Positions 1 through 7,824 of a DNA stretch of 64,000 bases are shown here, in pieces (positions within the stretch are counted from its first letter, which is position 1; each line of letters begins with the position of its first letter). The stretch spans positions 1-64,000 of the forward strand of contig NZ_RXOL01000001.1 of assembly GCF_004004515.1 (NCBI RefSeq). Direction: 5' to 3'. The notes below the pieces were generated by a model. The model was not told where the DNA came from, made no database searches, and worked only from the letters and a program-made list of their open reading frames with translations. The position numbers and the translations under genes are program-made. The stretch comes from Croceicoccus ponticola (GTDB taxonomy: Bacteria > Pseudomonadota > Alphaproteobacteria > Sphingomonadales > Sphingomonadaceae).

Positions 1-39
1 ACCTGAAGGTCGTTGGTTCAAATCCAACCCCCGCAACCA
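1..39 (+). tRNA. initiator tRNA-fMet, 3' part only
   Basis: The window opens inside the anticodon arm of a tRNA. Visible parts are the 3' anticodon stem CCTGA, variable loop AGGTC, T-arm GTTGG/CCAAC closing TTCAAAT, acceptor strand CCCCGCA, discriminator A and an encoded CCA. The pattern matches bacterial initiator tRNA, whose 5' acceptor strand CGCGGGG leaves the C1:A72 mismatch that marks initiators. The anticodon itself is outside the window, so the identity rests on similarity to the known fMet sequence. Confidence 0.88.
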
Positions 40-66
40 AACCTCATTGATATAAAACATTTTTAT

Positions 67-93
67 AGCCTCACTGTTAACAGTGGGGCTTTT
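67..93 (+). terminator. terminator after tRNA-fMet
   Basis: A 10-bp stem (AGCCTCACTG / CAGTGGGGCT, one T:G wobble) with a TTAA loop is followed by TTT, 27 bases past the tRNA CCA end. It fits a Rho-independent terminator for the tRNA transcript. Confidence 0.7.
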
Positions 94-320
94 CGCGTTC
101 GGCAATCAAATGGCGGTAAGATGGTGGCAAACGCAATGCCGTACAGACGCATTGTACGGGTTGAGTGCGAGCGGCACCCTTCGTGTCATGAGTGCGTGCG
201 AACGAGAGCAAACGCTGCCATTTGCTAATGACTTGCCCGCGACAGCGCTGCCGTACGAAAAGCAAATCCCGCGATTTTCGTTTTGCCGTATTTGGTCCGG
301 CGGTCTAATCGGGCGTCGCC

Positions 321-617
321 ATGACTTCCGAACCCACGCGATTTGTCAGCTGGAATATCGCTGTCGCCCTGTCGATCTATGGCATCGTTTTCATTGTCAG
401 CACCGGCATTGCCGCACTTTTCGGCGAGGGTTCAACGCCATTGATTGTGATGATCGGGGTTTCGGTTGCTGGCCTAGCAGTGCTTGTGTTGGTCTGGCTC
501 CGCATGGATGGCCGAGGCGGCCTGGTCGAGAGATTGGCTTATCTTATGGGCGGATCGCTCATCGGGTTCGATCTGCTAGGAAACCTTGCCACTCTTTTCG
601 CCGCGCATATTCGCTAA
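321..617 (+). CDS. small three-helix membrane protein, unknown function
   Basis: This 98-residue protein is almost entirely hydrophobic, with three predicted membrane segments at about residues 10-34, 42-60 and 70-95 and short charged loops (RMDGRGG). I do not recognise the family. It stands alone between the tRNA gene and tatA. Codon choice is GC3-rich like its neighbours, which supports it being real, but no clear ribosome site lies upstream. Confidence 0.5.
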   Translation: MTSEPTRFVSWNIAVALSIYGIVFIVSTGIAALFGEGSTPLIVMIGVSVAGLAVLVLVWLRMDGRGGLVERLAYLMGGSLIGFDLLGNLATLFAAHIR

Positions 618-890
618 CGATAAAGCGCGAAATTCTTTCAGACTGCCGCGCGGGCATGGAAAGTGAATTGGCGCATGAATAGGGCGCCGTCGCACATATC
701 ATTTTTACAACCGTCAGTTGTTTGCCAATCTGTTTCTCGCCCCCATTGTGCGCAAGTCTCGCCTTCAGCCAGTTGGCGACGATCGGGGAGAAGGCCGGTA
801 AAGCGCGAGGCGCGGTCATCCGATTTGCGTCGGGTCTGATGGTGAAGGCGGTTCGATAGCATTCTAGTGTAGTTTTCTGGAGCGATTAAG

Positions 891-1085
891 ATGGGTTCGA
901 TGTCGTTGGCGCACTGGATCATCGTGATGGTGGTCGTGCTTGTCCTGTTCGGTCGCGGCCGCATTTCGGAAGCCATGGGCGACTTCGGGAAAGGCATCCG
1001 CCATTTCCGACAGGGACTGAATGACGAAAGCGACACGATAGAAGCCAGAAAGCTTCCGACCAATGAACGCTCGCCGACCGACTAA
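891..1085 (+). CDS. tatA: Sec-independent translocase TatA/TatE-like protein
   Basis: The 64-residue protein has the TatA layout: a short periplasmic N-terminus, one membrane helix (about residues 6-21), the FGRGRI hinge, then an amphipathic helix ([18 protein letters not shown]) and a short charged tail. TatA oligomers form the variable pore of the twin-arginine translocase for folded proteins. No tatB or tatC is adjacent, so this may be a second or accessory TatA/E copy. FGRGRI is a variant of the commoner FGPKKL/FGRGKI hinge. Confidence 0.88.
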   Translation: MGSMSLAHWIIVMVVVLVLFGRGRISEAMGDFGKGIRHFRQGLNDESDTIEARKLPTNERSPTD

Positions 1086-1143
1086 CCATGCGCAAAACCC
1101 TGCACGCTCGTCGCATGGGCTTACTCGGGAATGGACGGAAGCG

Positions 1144-2106
1144 TTATAGCCAGCCCAGCCGGCGGAAGCGAAACCATAGCCCGATGCTGACCGATACGAT
1201 CACTAGCAGGATCAAGGGGTAACCCCACCGGCTCTGCAATTCAGGCATGACTTCGAAGTTCATGCCGTAGATCCCGGCGATTGCGGTCGGAACCGCCAGG
1301 ATCGCCGCCCAAGCCGCCAGTTGCCGGGTAATCGCGTTCTGGTTTTGCTGTTCGATCAGCGCGCTGGTTTCCATCACCGACGCCAGCACTTCACGCTGTA
1401 ATCGCGTCAACGTTTCGGCGCGATGGACGTGATCGTTCACGTCGCGGAAATAGGGCCGCATCTCGGGATCGACGGCGGGCAGGTCGAGGTGTGCGAGCTT
1501 GGCACAGACTTCCTCCATCGGGACCAGTTGCCTTTGCAGCCGCAGCAATTGCCGGCGCAGCGAAAAGACTTCCTTCGTGTGGCTGCGGTCCAGCCCGCCA
1601 TCGACAGCCTCCTCCTCGAAGTGGTCGAGTTTTTCGCCAATTCTGTCGAGCGGAGGGAAATAGCCGTCGATGATAAGGTCGAGCACCGCATGCAGGACGA
1701 AATCCGGACCCTGCACGAGCAGCGCGGCATCATCCTCGATCCGCTCTCGCAACAAGGAGTGGCCCTCGCTCGACCCCAGTCGGACCGTGACGATAAAATT
1801 TTCCGACACGAAGAACGACGTCAGCCCGAATTGCATTCTCGTATCGATGAGCGAGACAGTGCGTGCCTTGACGAACAAGTGCCGCCCATAGACCTCAAGT
1901 TTCGGAAGCCCGGCCAGCGACTGCGCATCTTCGACTGGCAAGGGATGCAGGTGATAGCGTTGTGCGACTGCGTGCAATTCTTCCGCGGTCGGTTCGAACA
2001 GGCCCACCCATTCGAATTCGTTATCGCGTTCAGACACGGGCGCGGCGAAATCGACGGCGCCTTGGCGCATGCCATCACGATAGGAAAAGGCGGCGATGAC
2101 GCTCAT
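1144..2106 (-). CDS. corA: CorA family magnesium/cobalt channel
   Basis: A 320-residue CorA-type divalent cation channel of the inner membrane. The large acidic N-terminal cytoplasmic domain (to about residue 255) is followed by two C-terminal membrane helices, with the diagnostic GMN selectivity motif in YGMNFEVMPEL at about residues 281-283. The ATG at 2106 overlaps the stop of the upstream methyltransferase (ATGA), so translation is probably coupled. The open frame extends further upstream, but that part is the methyltransferase gene in another frame. It converges on tatA across 58 bases. Confidence 0.95.
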   Translation of the reverse strand: MSVIAAFSYRDGMRQGAVDFAAPVSERDNEFEWVGLFEPTAEELHAVAQRYHLHPLPVEDAQSLAGLPKLEVYGRHLFVKARTVSLIDTRMQFGLTSFFVSENFIVTVRLGSSEGHSLLRERIEDDAALLVQGPDFVLHAVLDLIIDGYFPPLDRIGEKLDHFEEEAVDGGLDRSHTKEVFSLRRQLLRLQRQLVPMEEVCAKLAHLDLPAVDPEMRPYFRDVNDHVHRAETLTRLQREVLASVMETSALIEQQNQNAITRQLAAWAAILAVPTAIAGIYGMNFEVMPELQSRWGYPLILLVIVSVSIGLWFRFRRLGWL

Positions 2107-2861
2107 GGCGCGGTTGGCGCCATACGCTTTTGACCGATGAGGGTCCCTTTCGCGCCCCTTGGATCGAGGCGGAAATCGAATTCGGGCCAGTTTTTTCGCC
2201 AGCGCCTGGCCACGATCCGTTCGCCGGGCCGGTTCGCATCGTCTAGCAGTACGGTGCCGCCCTCCCTGATCCGGGGGAACAGCAATTCGGCGCCACCTCT
2301 GACCAACGGATGCGTCGCCCATGGCGGGCCATCGATGATCAGCAAGTCTATTTCGTCAGGGACGCCCGAAAGCGCGTACCAGATCGGCGACCAGTCGACC
2401 CATCCGGCCTCCAGCGGAGCATGCCTGAAATCGACGTTCAGGCCATATTCGGCGAGCCATTCGCGCATCGCTTCGAGGAAGACTTCGTGCTGATCGAAGC
2501 TGACCAGATGGCCACCGCCATTACGTTCCAACGCGCGCGCCGCGATCAGCGAAGTCGCGCCCGCGCCCAGTTCGACAACGACCTTGGGCCTGAGCAGTTC
2601 GATGGTATCGACTATATGATGAAGCAGCACCGTATCCGCCTTCCAGCTGCCGAGGTTGGGCAGGGCGTCGTCGGGCAGGTCCAGCCGTTCGAGCAGGCGG
2701 CGCTTGTCCGCCTTGGATCCCCCGCGCAGCGACCGCAGCAGCCAGGGCCACTGGATCAGGCCGAACCCGGCAACGACGAGGCGTCTGCGCCAAAGCGCCG
2801 ACTGGCCCGCAGGGGCAGGAGACGAAAGCGCGAAAGGCCCCGTTGTTTCTTTGGTCGTCAC
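2103..2861 (-). CDS. class I SAM-dependent methyltransferase
   Basis: This 252-residue protein shows a Rossmann-type SAM site, VVELGAGATSLIAARAL, near residues 94-110, and a motif IV-like LLIIDGPPW near residue 173. Such class I methyltransferases transfer the methyl group of SAM; the substrate cannot be told. It heads a two-gene operon and shares ATGA with the following corA. The arginine-rich N-terminus has no signal peptide, so a cytoplasmic location is expected. Confidence 0.8.
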   Translation of the reverse strand: MTTKETTGPFALSSPAPAGQSALWRRRLVVAGFGLIQWPWLLRSLRGGSKADKRRLLERLDLPDDALPNLGSWKADTVLLHHIVDTIELLRPKVVVELGAGATSLIAARALERNGGGHLVSFDQHEVFLEAMREWLAEYGLNVDFRHAPLEAGWVDWSPIWYALSGVPDEIDLLIIDGPPWATHPLVRGGAELLFPRIREGGTVLLDDANRPGERIVARRWRKNWPEFDFRLDPRGAKGTLIGQKRMAPTAP

Positions 2862-3014
2862 GAAGCCTCTTGCATCTGTTCGGCGCAGCGCATGCGATCA
2901 TTCCACATATATGCAACATGGTTTTGATGCACCAGCGCCGAACGGAGTGCTTTGCGCGCCGAGCCCCGATCGGAAGCGCCTGAAATCAGGCTCGCGGGGC
3001 CGTCGGAGCCTGCT

Positions 3015-3425
3015 TCATGCGAAAGGTGTCGCGAATTCCATCCTGATGCCTCCTGGAATGAAGACGAGGAAGTGACGCGTCGCAGAGCCTGGTCCGATCG
3101 GGCACGGTGCAACGTCGATCGTCACTTGCGGGTGCTTGCGCAGCAATTCCCACACCGTATCGAGGGCCGCATCGTCAGCCACGGCAAGCGAGAGATGGTG
3201 CAGGCCGATGTTGGCGCGGCGATCGAAGGCGCGCGCGGATGCCGGGTCGGTCGCGCGCCAAAGCGTGAGAAGGGTCATGCCATCGGACACGAAGATCGAA
3301 GGATAATGGGGCACGCCGCCGACTTCGTCGAAGCCGAGCACGCCGCAGAAGAAATCGCGCGCCTCATCCAGATCGGGCACGGTCAACCCGACGTGATGGA
3401 CGCCGCGGGTAAGTTTGGTGTTCAT
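3015..3425 (-). CDS. VOC family (glyoxalase/dioxygenase fold) protein
   Basis: A 136-residue vicinal-oxygen-chelate protein made of two beta-alpha-beta-beta-beta modules. Candidate metal ligands are His in GVHHVGLTV (about residues 10-11), His in GLHHLSLAV and Glu in RMEFATPF near the C-terminus. The family covers glyoxalases, extradiol dioxygenases and resistance proteins; the reaction is unknown. Its ATG overlaps the stop of the upstream flavin-binding protein gene (ATGA), giving a two-gene operon opposite a LysR regulator. Confidence 0.85.
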   Translation of the reverse strand: MNTKLTRGVHHVGLTVPDLDEARDFFCGVLGFDEVGGVPHYPSIFVSDGMTLLTLWRATDPASARAFDRRANIGLHHLSLAVADDAALDTVWELLRKHPQVTIDVAPCPIGPGSATRHFLVFIPGGIRMEFATPFA

Positions 3426-4030
3426 GGTTTCGATCCTTCCAGCTCGGCAACGCGCATCCGCAGCCGGGTGATTTCGTCTATGAAGGGTTGCGTACGCTGC
3501 CCGACTTCGGCTTCGGAAAAGCGGGGGGTGATGTGTTGCGGGCAGTTCCAGTCGAACCCGACGACATCGATCACAAAGACGCGTTCGGGCGCGGCGGGAT
3601 AGTGCGGTACCGTCAGCGCAGCGATGTCGTCGGCATTGTCGGTGACGCGCGCATGACCGATCAACTTTAGCCGGCGACGATTGGGATAATCCATCAGGAA
3701 CAACGCGACGCGGTCGTCCGCCGTCAGGTTGGCGACCGAAAGGAACTGCATGTTGCCTCGGTAATCCGCAAAGCCGATACGGTTGCCTTCGACCTTGCGC
3801 AGGAATCCCGCAGGTCCGCCGCGATGCTGGACATAGGGCCAGCCGCTCTCGCCGATGCTCGCCATGTAGAAGCTGTCGCGCGGCGCGATGAAATCGCATT
3901 CCCGCGCCGTAAGCTGGTCTGCGGCGTCGGCGCCGGCTTCCATCCGTGCATAGGATGAGCGCGAACCGGCCTCCGTTTGCAGGGCACGACTGCCCGGTCC
4001 GAACATTGTGCGAAGAAATACCTGTGCCAT
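3422..4030 (-). CDS. pyridoxamine 5'-phosphate oxidase-related FMN-binding protein
   Basis: The 202-residue product matches the broad PNPOx-like split-barrel family (DSFYMASIGESGWPYVQHRG, then GFADYRGNMQ and ALFLMDYPNRRRL), which binds FMN or a related flavin and often acts as a small reductase or oxidase. ATG at 4030 (MAQVFLRTMFG) is chosen because the upstream extension is poor in conserved features and runs into the promoter of the divergent LysR gene. The C-terminus is a coiled-coil-like RLRMRVAELEG tail. Confidence 0.82.
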   Translation of the reverse strand: MAQVFLRTMFGPGSRALQTEAGSRSSYARMEAGADAADQLTARECDFIAPRDSFYMASIGESGWPYVQHRGGPAGFLRKVEGNRIGFADYRGNMQFLSVANLTADDRVALFLMDYPNRRRLKLIGHARVTDNADDIAALTVPHYPAAPERVFVIDVVGFDWNCPQHITPRFSEAEVGQRTQPFIDEITRLRMRVAELEGSKP

Positions 4031-4106
4031 GCCGGCCAGCTTATAGCATTGCCTTTTTCGGGATAATACCAGATAAAACGTGATCACTATTTCATTTTGG
4101 ATAATA
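4031..4106. promoter_or_regulatory. divergent promoter region between LysR gene and flavoprotein operon
   Basis: This 76-base gap separates two divergent starts. It is much more AT-rich than its surroundings and carries repeated GATAA-like words (GGATAATA, AGATAAA, GGATAATA). The arrangement is classic for LysR-type autoregulation and control of the divergent operon. No single palindromic T-N11-A box stands out clearly, so the operator is not pinned down. Confidence 0.5.
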
Positions 4107-5000
4107 ATGGACCGGTTCGAAACTTTGGCCGCGTTTGTCGCCGTCGCCGATCGGGGCAGCTTCGTCGCGGCGGCCCGCACGCTTGAAACATCGCCGCCTG
4201 CGATCACCCGCGCGGTCGCGTCGCTTGAGCGTCATCTGGGCGTGACGCTATTTCATCGTTCGACCCGGGCAGTATCGCTGACCGACGACGGCGCGGCCTT
4301 GCTGGACCGGGCCCGCCGCATCCTCGTCGATTTGCGAGAGGCCGAGCGGATCGTCATGGGTGGGAGATCCGTGCCGCGCGGGCAGGTTTTTCTCACCGCG
4401 CCGGTGATGTTCGGCAGGATGCACGTCCTACCGGTGGTCAGCGCACTGTTGGCCAAGCATGACGGATTGAGCGCGCGGATGATGCTCGTCGATCGCAACG
4501 TGCGCATCGTCGAAGAAGGCATCGACCTTGCAGTGAGGATCGGCGCGGTCGCCGACAGCGCCTTGCGCGCAATCACGATCGGGTCGGTCCGACAGACGGT
4601 CGTGGCCAGTCCCGGCTACCTCGCCGAACACGGGGTGCCGGTTGTGCCGGCTGATCTGACGCACCATCGCTGCATCGTCACCAGCGGCGTTCGGGCCGGT
4701 GCCGCCTGGTCGTTCGAAGCGAACGGCGGCGCGGTCGTGGACGTCGCACCACGGCTGACCGTCAATACCATCGACGCCACCGTCGCGGCGGCTGAGGCGG
4801 GGCTGGGAGTTGCGAACCTGCTGAGCTATCAGACGGCCGATCCGATCGCGGCGGGGCGGCTCGTGCGCGTTCTCGACGATCAAGCGCCTGTGCCGATGCC
4901 GGTGACGCTATTGTTCGAGGCGGGTCGCGCGGCGATGCCCGCGGTTCGGTTGCTTATCGAAGCGATGAAGGAACGGGCGCGCGAGCACGAATGGCGCTGA
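4107..5000 (+). CDS. LysR family transcriptional regulator
   Basis: A 297-residue LysR-type regulator. The N-terminal winged helix (MDRFETLAAF, then SFVAAARTLETSPPAITRAVASLE) is followed by a periplasmic-binding-protein-like effector domain. The start is set at MDRFETL, the usual N-terminus of the family; an ATG 27 bases upstream would add an atypical hydrophobic stretch. It is divergent from the flavin protein/VOC operon, which it probably controls in response to an unknown small molecule. Confidence 0.9.
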   Translation: MDRFETLAAFVAVADRGSFVAAARTLETSPPAITRAVASLERHLGVTLFHRSTRAVSLTDDGAALLDRARRILVDLREAERIVMGGRSVPRGQVFLTAPVMFGRMHVLPVVSALLAKHDGLSARMMLVDRNVRIVEEGIDLAVRIGAVADSALRAITIGSVRQTVVASPGYLAEHGVPVVPADLTHHRCIVTSGVRAGAAWSFEANGGAVVDVAPRLTVNTIDATVAAAEAGLGVANLLSYQTADPIAAGRLVRVLDDQAPVPMPVTLLFEAGRAAMPAVRLLIEAMKERAREHEWR

Positions 5001-5041
5001 CGGACAGTCGCAGTATGCCCGGTGCCGAGCCATGCGCTTGC

Positions 5042-5749
5042 CTAGCGGTCGTCGTGAAACAGGTCGCCGATCGACCGTGCGAAATGGGATTCCATAGCGA
5101 TCCTGGCCAAATCGGGATCCCTCTCCGCAATCGCGGACGCGACCTTGTTGTGGAGCATGACCGATTCGGTCTTTTCCTGTTCGGTCGTACGGCCAGCCCA
5201 CGCCTTGGGAATTGCGACCTGCATCATCTGTTCGAACGAACGGACGATCTGATAAAACATCTGGTTCCCGCTGGCGAGCGCGATGGTCTGATGGAACTGC
5301 GTGTCGGCCAGCGTGCGGGTCGCTTCATCGTTGCTGACGGCAAGCGTGCGCGCCGCGGCGAGAATGGCATCGGCCTGTGCATCGCTGCGGTTGAGCGCGG
5401 CAAGTTCAGCGGTGCGCAATTCCAGCGTGCGGCGAACATCCCATACGTCGGCCAGGGATACTTGCGCGGTGCTGACGGCGTGCCCCATCGATGCCGCCAT
5501 GACCGATCCGTCCATCGCGCCCACCCGCGCACGACGGCCGTTGCCGACATCGATCATCCGGAGCGCGGCGAGGGCGTGAAAAGCCTCTCGCATCACGGGG
5601 CGGCTTACGCCCAGATCCGCAGCGAACCTGCCTTCGCTGGGCAGGACGTCCCCGACCTTCAGCCGGTTGGCATCGATATGCGCGCGCACGGCGGCGGTCG
5701 CGCTTTCGACCAGGGTTCCCTTGTGCGTGGAAGTCGTCATCTCGTTCAT
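5042..5749 (-). CDS. GntR family regulator, FadR/FCD type
   Basis: The 235-residue protein has a winged helix (about residues 10-75, GDVLPSEGRFAADLGVSRPVMREA) and a C-terminal FCD helical domain with its metal-binding positions (DTQFHQT, then HNKVASAI and ESHFARS). FCD regulators usually sense carboxylates or sugar acids. Its ATG overlaps the stop of the upstream AraC gene (ATGA), so two regulators are co-expressed at the edge of the first catabolic block. Confidence 0.9.
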   Translation of the reverse strand: MNEMTTSTHKGTLVESATAAVRAHIDANRLKVGDVLPSEGRFAADLGVSRPVMREAFHALAALRMIDVGNGRRARVGAMDGSVMAASMGHAVSTAQVSLADVWDVRRTLELRTAELAALNRSDAQADAILAAARTLAVSNDEATRTLADTQFHQTIALASGNQMFYQIVRSFEQMMQVAIPKAWAGRTTEQEKTESVMLHNKVASAIAERDPDLARIAMESHFARSIGDLFHDDR

Positions 5750-6504
5750 CCCGCGATCCCTGTGCGGCGCAGTTCGCTTGGCGCCATGCCGAACCGGCGA
5801 TTGAAGGCGCGCGTGAACGCCGCGTTGTTGAGATAGGAGCAACGATAGGCGATCGTCGCCACCGGCAAGTCGCTGGCCAGCAGCATCGTCCGGGCTTCGG
5901 ACAGGCGCCGTTCGCTCAACACCTGTGCTATGGTGGCGCCATAGATCCCGTGGAAGCCCCGAGCCAGCTTGTCGCGGTTCAAGCCGGTCGTCCGCGCAAG
6001 TTCGGCGATGGTGATCTTGTCCTGCCAGCGTTGATCGATGGCGCGGCGCGCCGCGGTCACACGTGCCACATCGCCTTCACTGAGGTCGCATTCGCTCCCG
6101 GTGGCGACGAGCGTCGCGCCATCGGCAAGCGCGGCGTGGATCTGGCACAACAGTTCGATACTGCGGGCAAGGCGCAGCGTATCGCGCGCCTCTCCCCGCC
6201 CTTCGCAATCCAGGATCGATAGCGCGAGCATCACCAGCCCGCTGGGTAGGTGCCAAGTCTCCCCACCGTCTGGATGCGCCGAAAACAGGCGATCGCAAGC
6301 GGCACGCGCCGCGATCAGGACCAGCGGCGTGTCATTCGCCGATGCTGGGCGGAAATCGCGGTCATAGGTCAGCAAAGGTCGTCGTTCATCGGTCAGGCCG
6401 TTGAACCGGAATGCGACTGGATGAAGGGGCAGGGCGCAATCCGGCGCCGGGCCATGGCCGATCAGCGTGACCATCTCGTGCGATACCTGGATAGCGCTTT
6501 TCAT
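5746..6504 (-). CDS. AraC family transcriptional regulator
   Basis: A 252-residue regulator with a divergent N-terminal sensing domain and a C-terminal AraC double helix-turn-helix (about residues 145-248): KITIAELARTTGLNRDKLARGF and the signature VATIAYRCSYLNNAAFTRAF..FG.APSELR. It is followed, with overlap, by the GntR gene. The region upstream carries copies of a 12-mer also found before the TonB receptor gene at 11421, so this protein is a natural candidate for the regulator that binds there. Confidence 0.9.
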   Translation of the reverse strand: MKSAIQVSHEMVTLIGHGPAPDCALPLHPVAFRFNGLTDERRPLLTYDRDFRPASANDTPLVLIAARAACDRLFSAHPDGGETWHLPSGLVMLALSILDCEGRGEARDTLRLARSIELLCQIHAALADGATLVATGSECDLSEGDVARVTAARRAIDQRWQDKITIAELARTTGLNRDKLARGFHGIYGATIAQVLSERRLSEARTMLLASDLPVATIAYRCSYLNNAAFTRAFNRRFGMAPSELRRTGIAG

Positions 6505-6534
6505 ACCCCATTCCTCTCCCGAACGGTTCGTAAA

Positions 6535-6569
6535 CCTATATGATAGCTACCGCAAGAGCTATCTTACAG
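6535..6569. promoter_or_regulatory. candidate operator: two copies of a CTATnTnAnAG 12-mer
   Basis: CCTATATGATAG (6535-6546) and GCTATCTTACAG (6558-6569) lie before the AraC gene start at 6504 and overlap the end of the MFS gene. The first is 11/12 identical to the copy at 11484-11495 before the TonB receptor, and the second is 10/12 identical to that at 11464-11475. The segment also holds GATAGCT/AGCTATC inverted arms with an 8-base loop, which could fold in RNA. Confidence 0.4.
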
Positions 6570-7824
6570 GTTCCGGGGCATTGCGCCATGCGATCACGAA
6601 ACCTGCGCAGCCGATCAGGCTGACAATCAGCCCGACGATGGCCATCGCGCGGTCGAGCATCGCTTCGCCGCCAAGCCAGGCGCTGACCACTGTCACCAGT
6701 GTCGGTGCTATGCCGAATGCGACAAGTCCGCCTACGGCAAGGAAGACCCCCACCGAGAGGCCGCGCAATTCGTTGGGCAGGATCACGGCCAGCGCCGTCG
6801 CGGTGACGAGGCCCGTGATCGTACCGCCGAACAGGAGGACGAAAAGCGCCAGCGCGAATGTGGGGACATCGGGCGCCAGCGGGAAAAGCGCCGCCGGCAT
6901 CGCGATGATCGAAGCGAAGATCGCGCCGAGCAGGATGCCGCCGCGCCGGCCGGTGCGATGGCCCGCATCGGCGGCGATCCCGCCCACCAGCGCGCCAAGG
7001 ATGCCGGCGCCGAAAATCACCGCGCCCATCCATCCGGCGAATTCCTGCGGCGTCACGCCATACGATCGCGACAGCACTGGCGCGGCCCAGATCGCCGCCG
7101 CCGCATCGGCCATCAGCACTCCGATCTGGCCGAGGAACAAGGGCACGAGAAAACGGCTGTAGCTGCCCAGTTCGCGGAATATCTCGCCCAACGGCGCACG
7201 CGGCCCGGCTTTTGTTTCAAGCCGGGGCGGCTCCTTCATGAAGGCGAGGGCTGCAACGATGCCTATGCTCGCGAGCCCGAGCATGAGGTGGATGCTTCGC
7301 CACGCGGCAAGTCCGAACAAGCCGCCACGGTCGAGGAAAAGGCCAAGCAGCCAGCCGCCAAGCGCAAAGGCAAGCCCGGTGCCGGCATACTTGCCGATCG
7401 TCAGCAGCAGCAACGAACGCCCCCGCCTATCCGGCAGCGAAAGATCGGCGGCGAGCGAGATTGCGATGGTGGTCGATATGTTCGCGCCCACGCCGCCCAG
7501 CATGCGGGCTGCAAACAGCAACGGCAAACTGTGCGCAAAGGCGGTCAGCAACGTGCCCGCGGTCCACGCCACGGCGGTCCACAGCAGCAGACGCACGCGA
7601 ACCGCACGATCGACCAGCAATCCCACCGGCACGGCCAGCACGGCGAGCGGGATCGACACTGCCAGCCCGTTGAGCAGGCTCATCTGGAAATCGCTGAAAC
7701 CCAATTCAGCCTTGGCTTGTTCCTGCACCGCGCTGAATACGCCGAGCATGACGTTGCCCGCCGCCATGGCCGTGGCCAACAGGACGAGCACGGGCCATGC
7801 CCTTCGCGATGGCGCCTTGCTCAC
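6559..7824 (-). CDS. MFS transporter, first catabolic block
   Basis: A 421-residue major facilitator protein with about 12 membrane helices. The conserved loop between helices 2 and 3 is seen as GLLVDRAVRVRLLL, and the C-terminal half repeats the layout. GTG at 7824 (MSKAPSRRAWPV) is chosen because GTGA overlaps the stop of the upstream FAD-linked oxidase gene and a signal-free basic N-terminus precedes helix 1. It presumably carries the substrate of this catabolic block across the inner membrane, after TonB-dependent uptake. Confidence 0.9.
   Translation of the reverse strand: MSKAPSRRAWPVLVLLATAMAAGNVMLGVFSAVQEQAKAELGFSDFQMSLLNGLAVSIPLAVLAVPVGLLVDRAVRVRLLLWTAVAWTAGTLLTAFAHSLPLLFAARMLGGVGANISTTIAISLAADLSLPDRRGRSLLLLTIGKYAGTGLAFALGGWLLGLFLDRGGLFGLAAWRSIHLMLGLASIGIVAALAFMKEPPRLETKAGPRAPLGEIFRELGSYSRFLVPLFLGQIGVLMADAAAAIWAAPVLSRSYGVTPQEFAGWMGAVIFGAGILGALVGGIAADAGHRTGRRGGILLGAIFASIIAMPAALFPLAPDVPTFALALFVLLFGGTITGLVTATALAVILPNELRGLSVGVFLAVGGLVAFGIAPTLVTVVSAWLGGEAMLDRAMAIVGLIVSLIGCAGFVIAWRNAPEPVR

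Noticed and set aside
1-39. tRNA-fMet as an attachment site for a genomic island
   Set aside because: No integrase gene and no second copy of the tRNA 3' end is found in the window.
83-682. 199-residue frame after the tRNA
   Set aside because: It overlaps the tRNA terminator region and the better membrane-protein gene; composition is Arg/Cys-rich and without motif.
6542-6563. Hairpin GATAGCT/AGCTATC as a terminator for the MFS gene
   Set aside because: It overlaps the stop codon and has no T-run on the minus strand; the repeated 12-mers explain the symmetry better.
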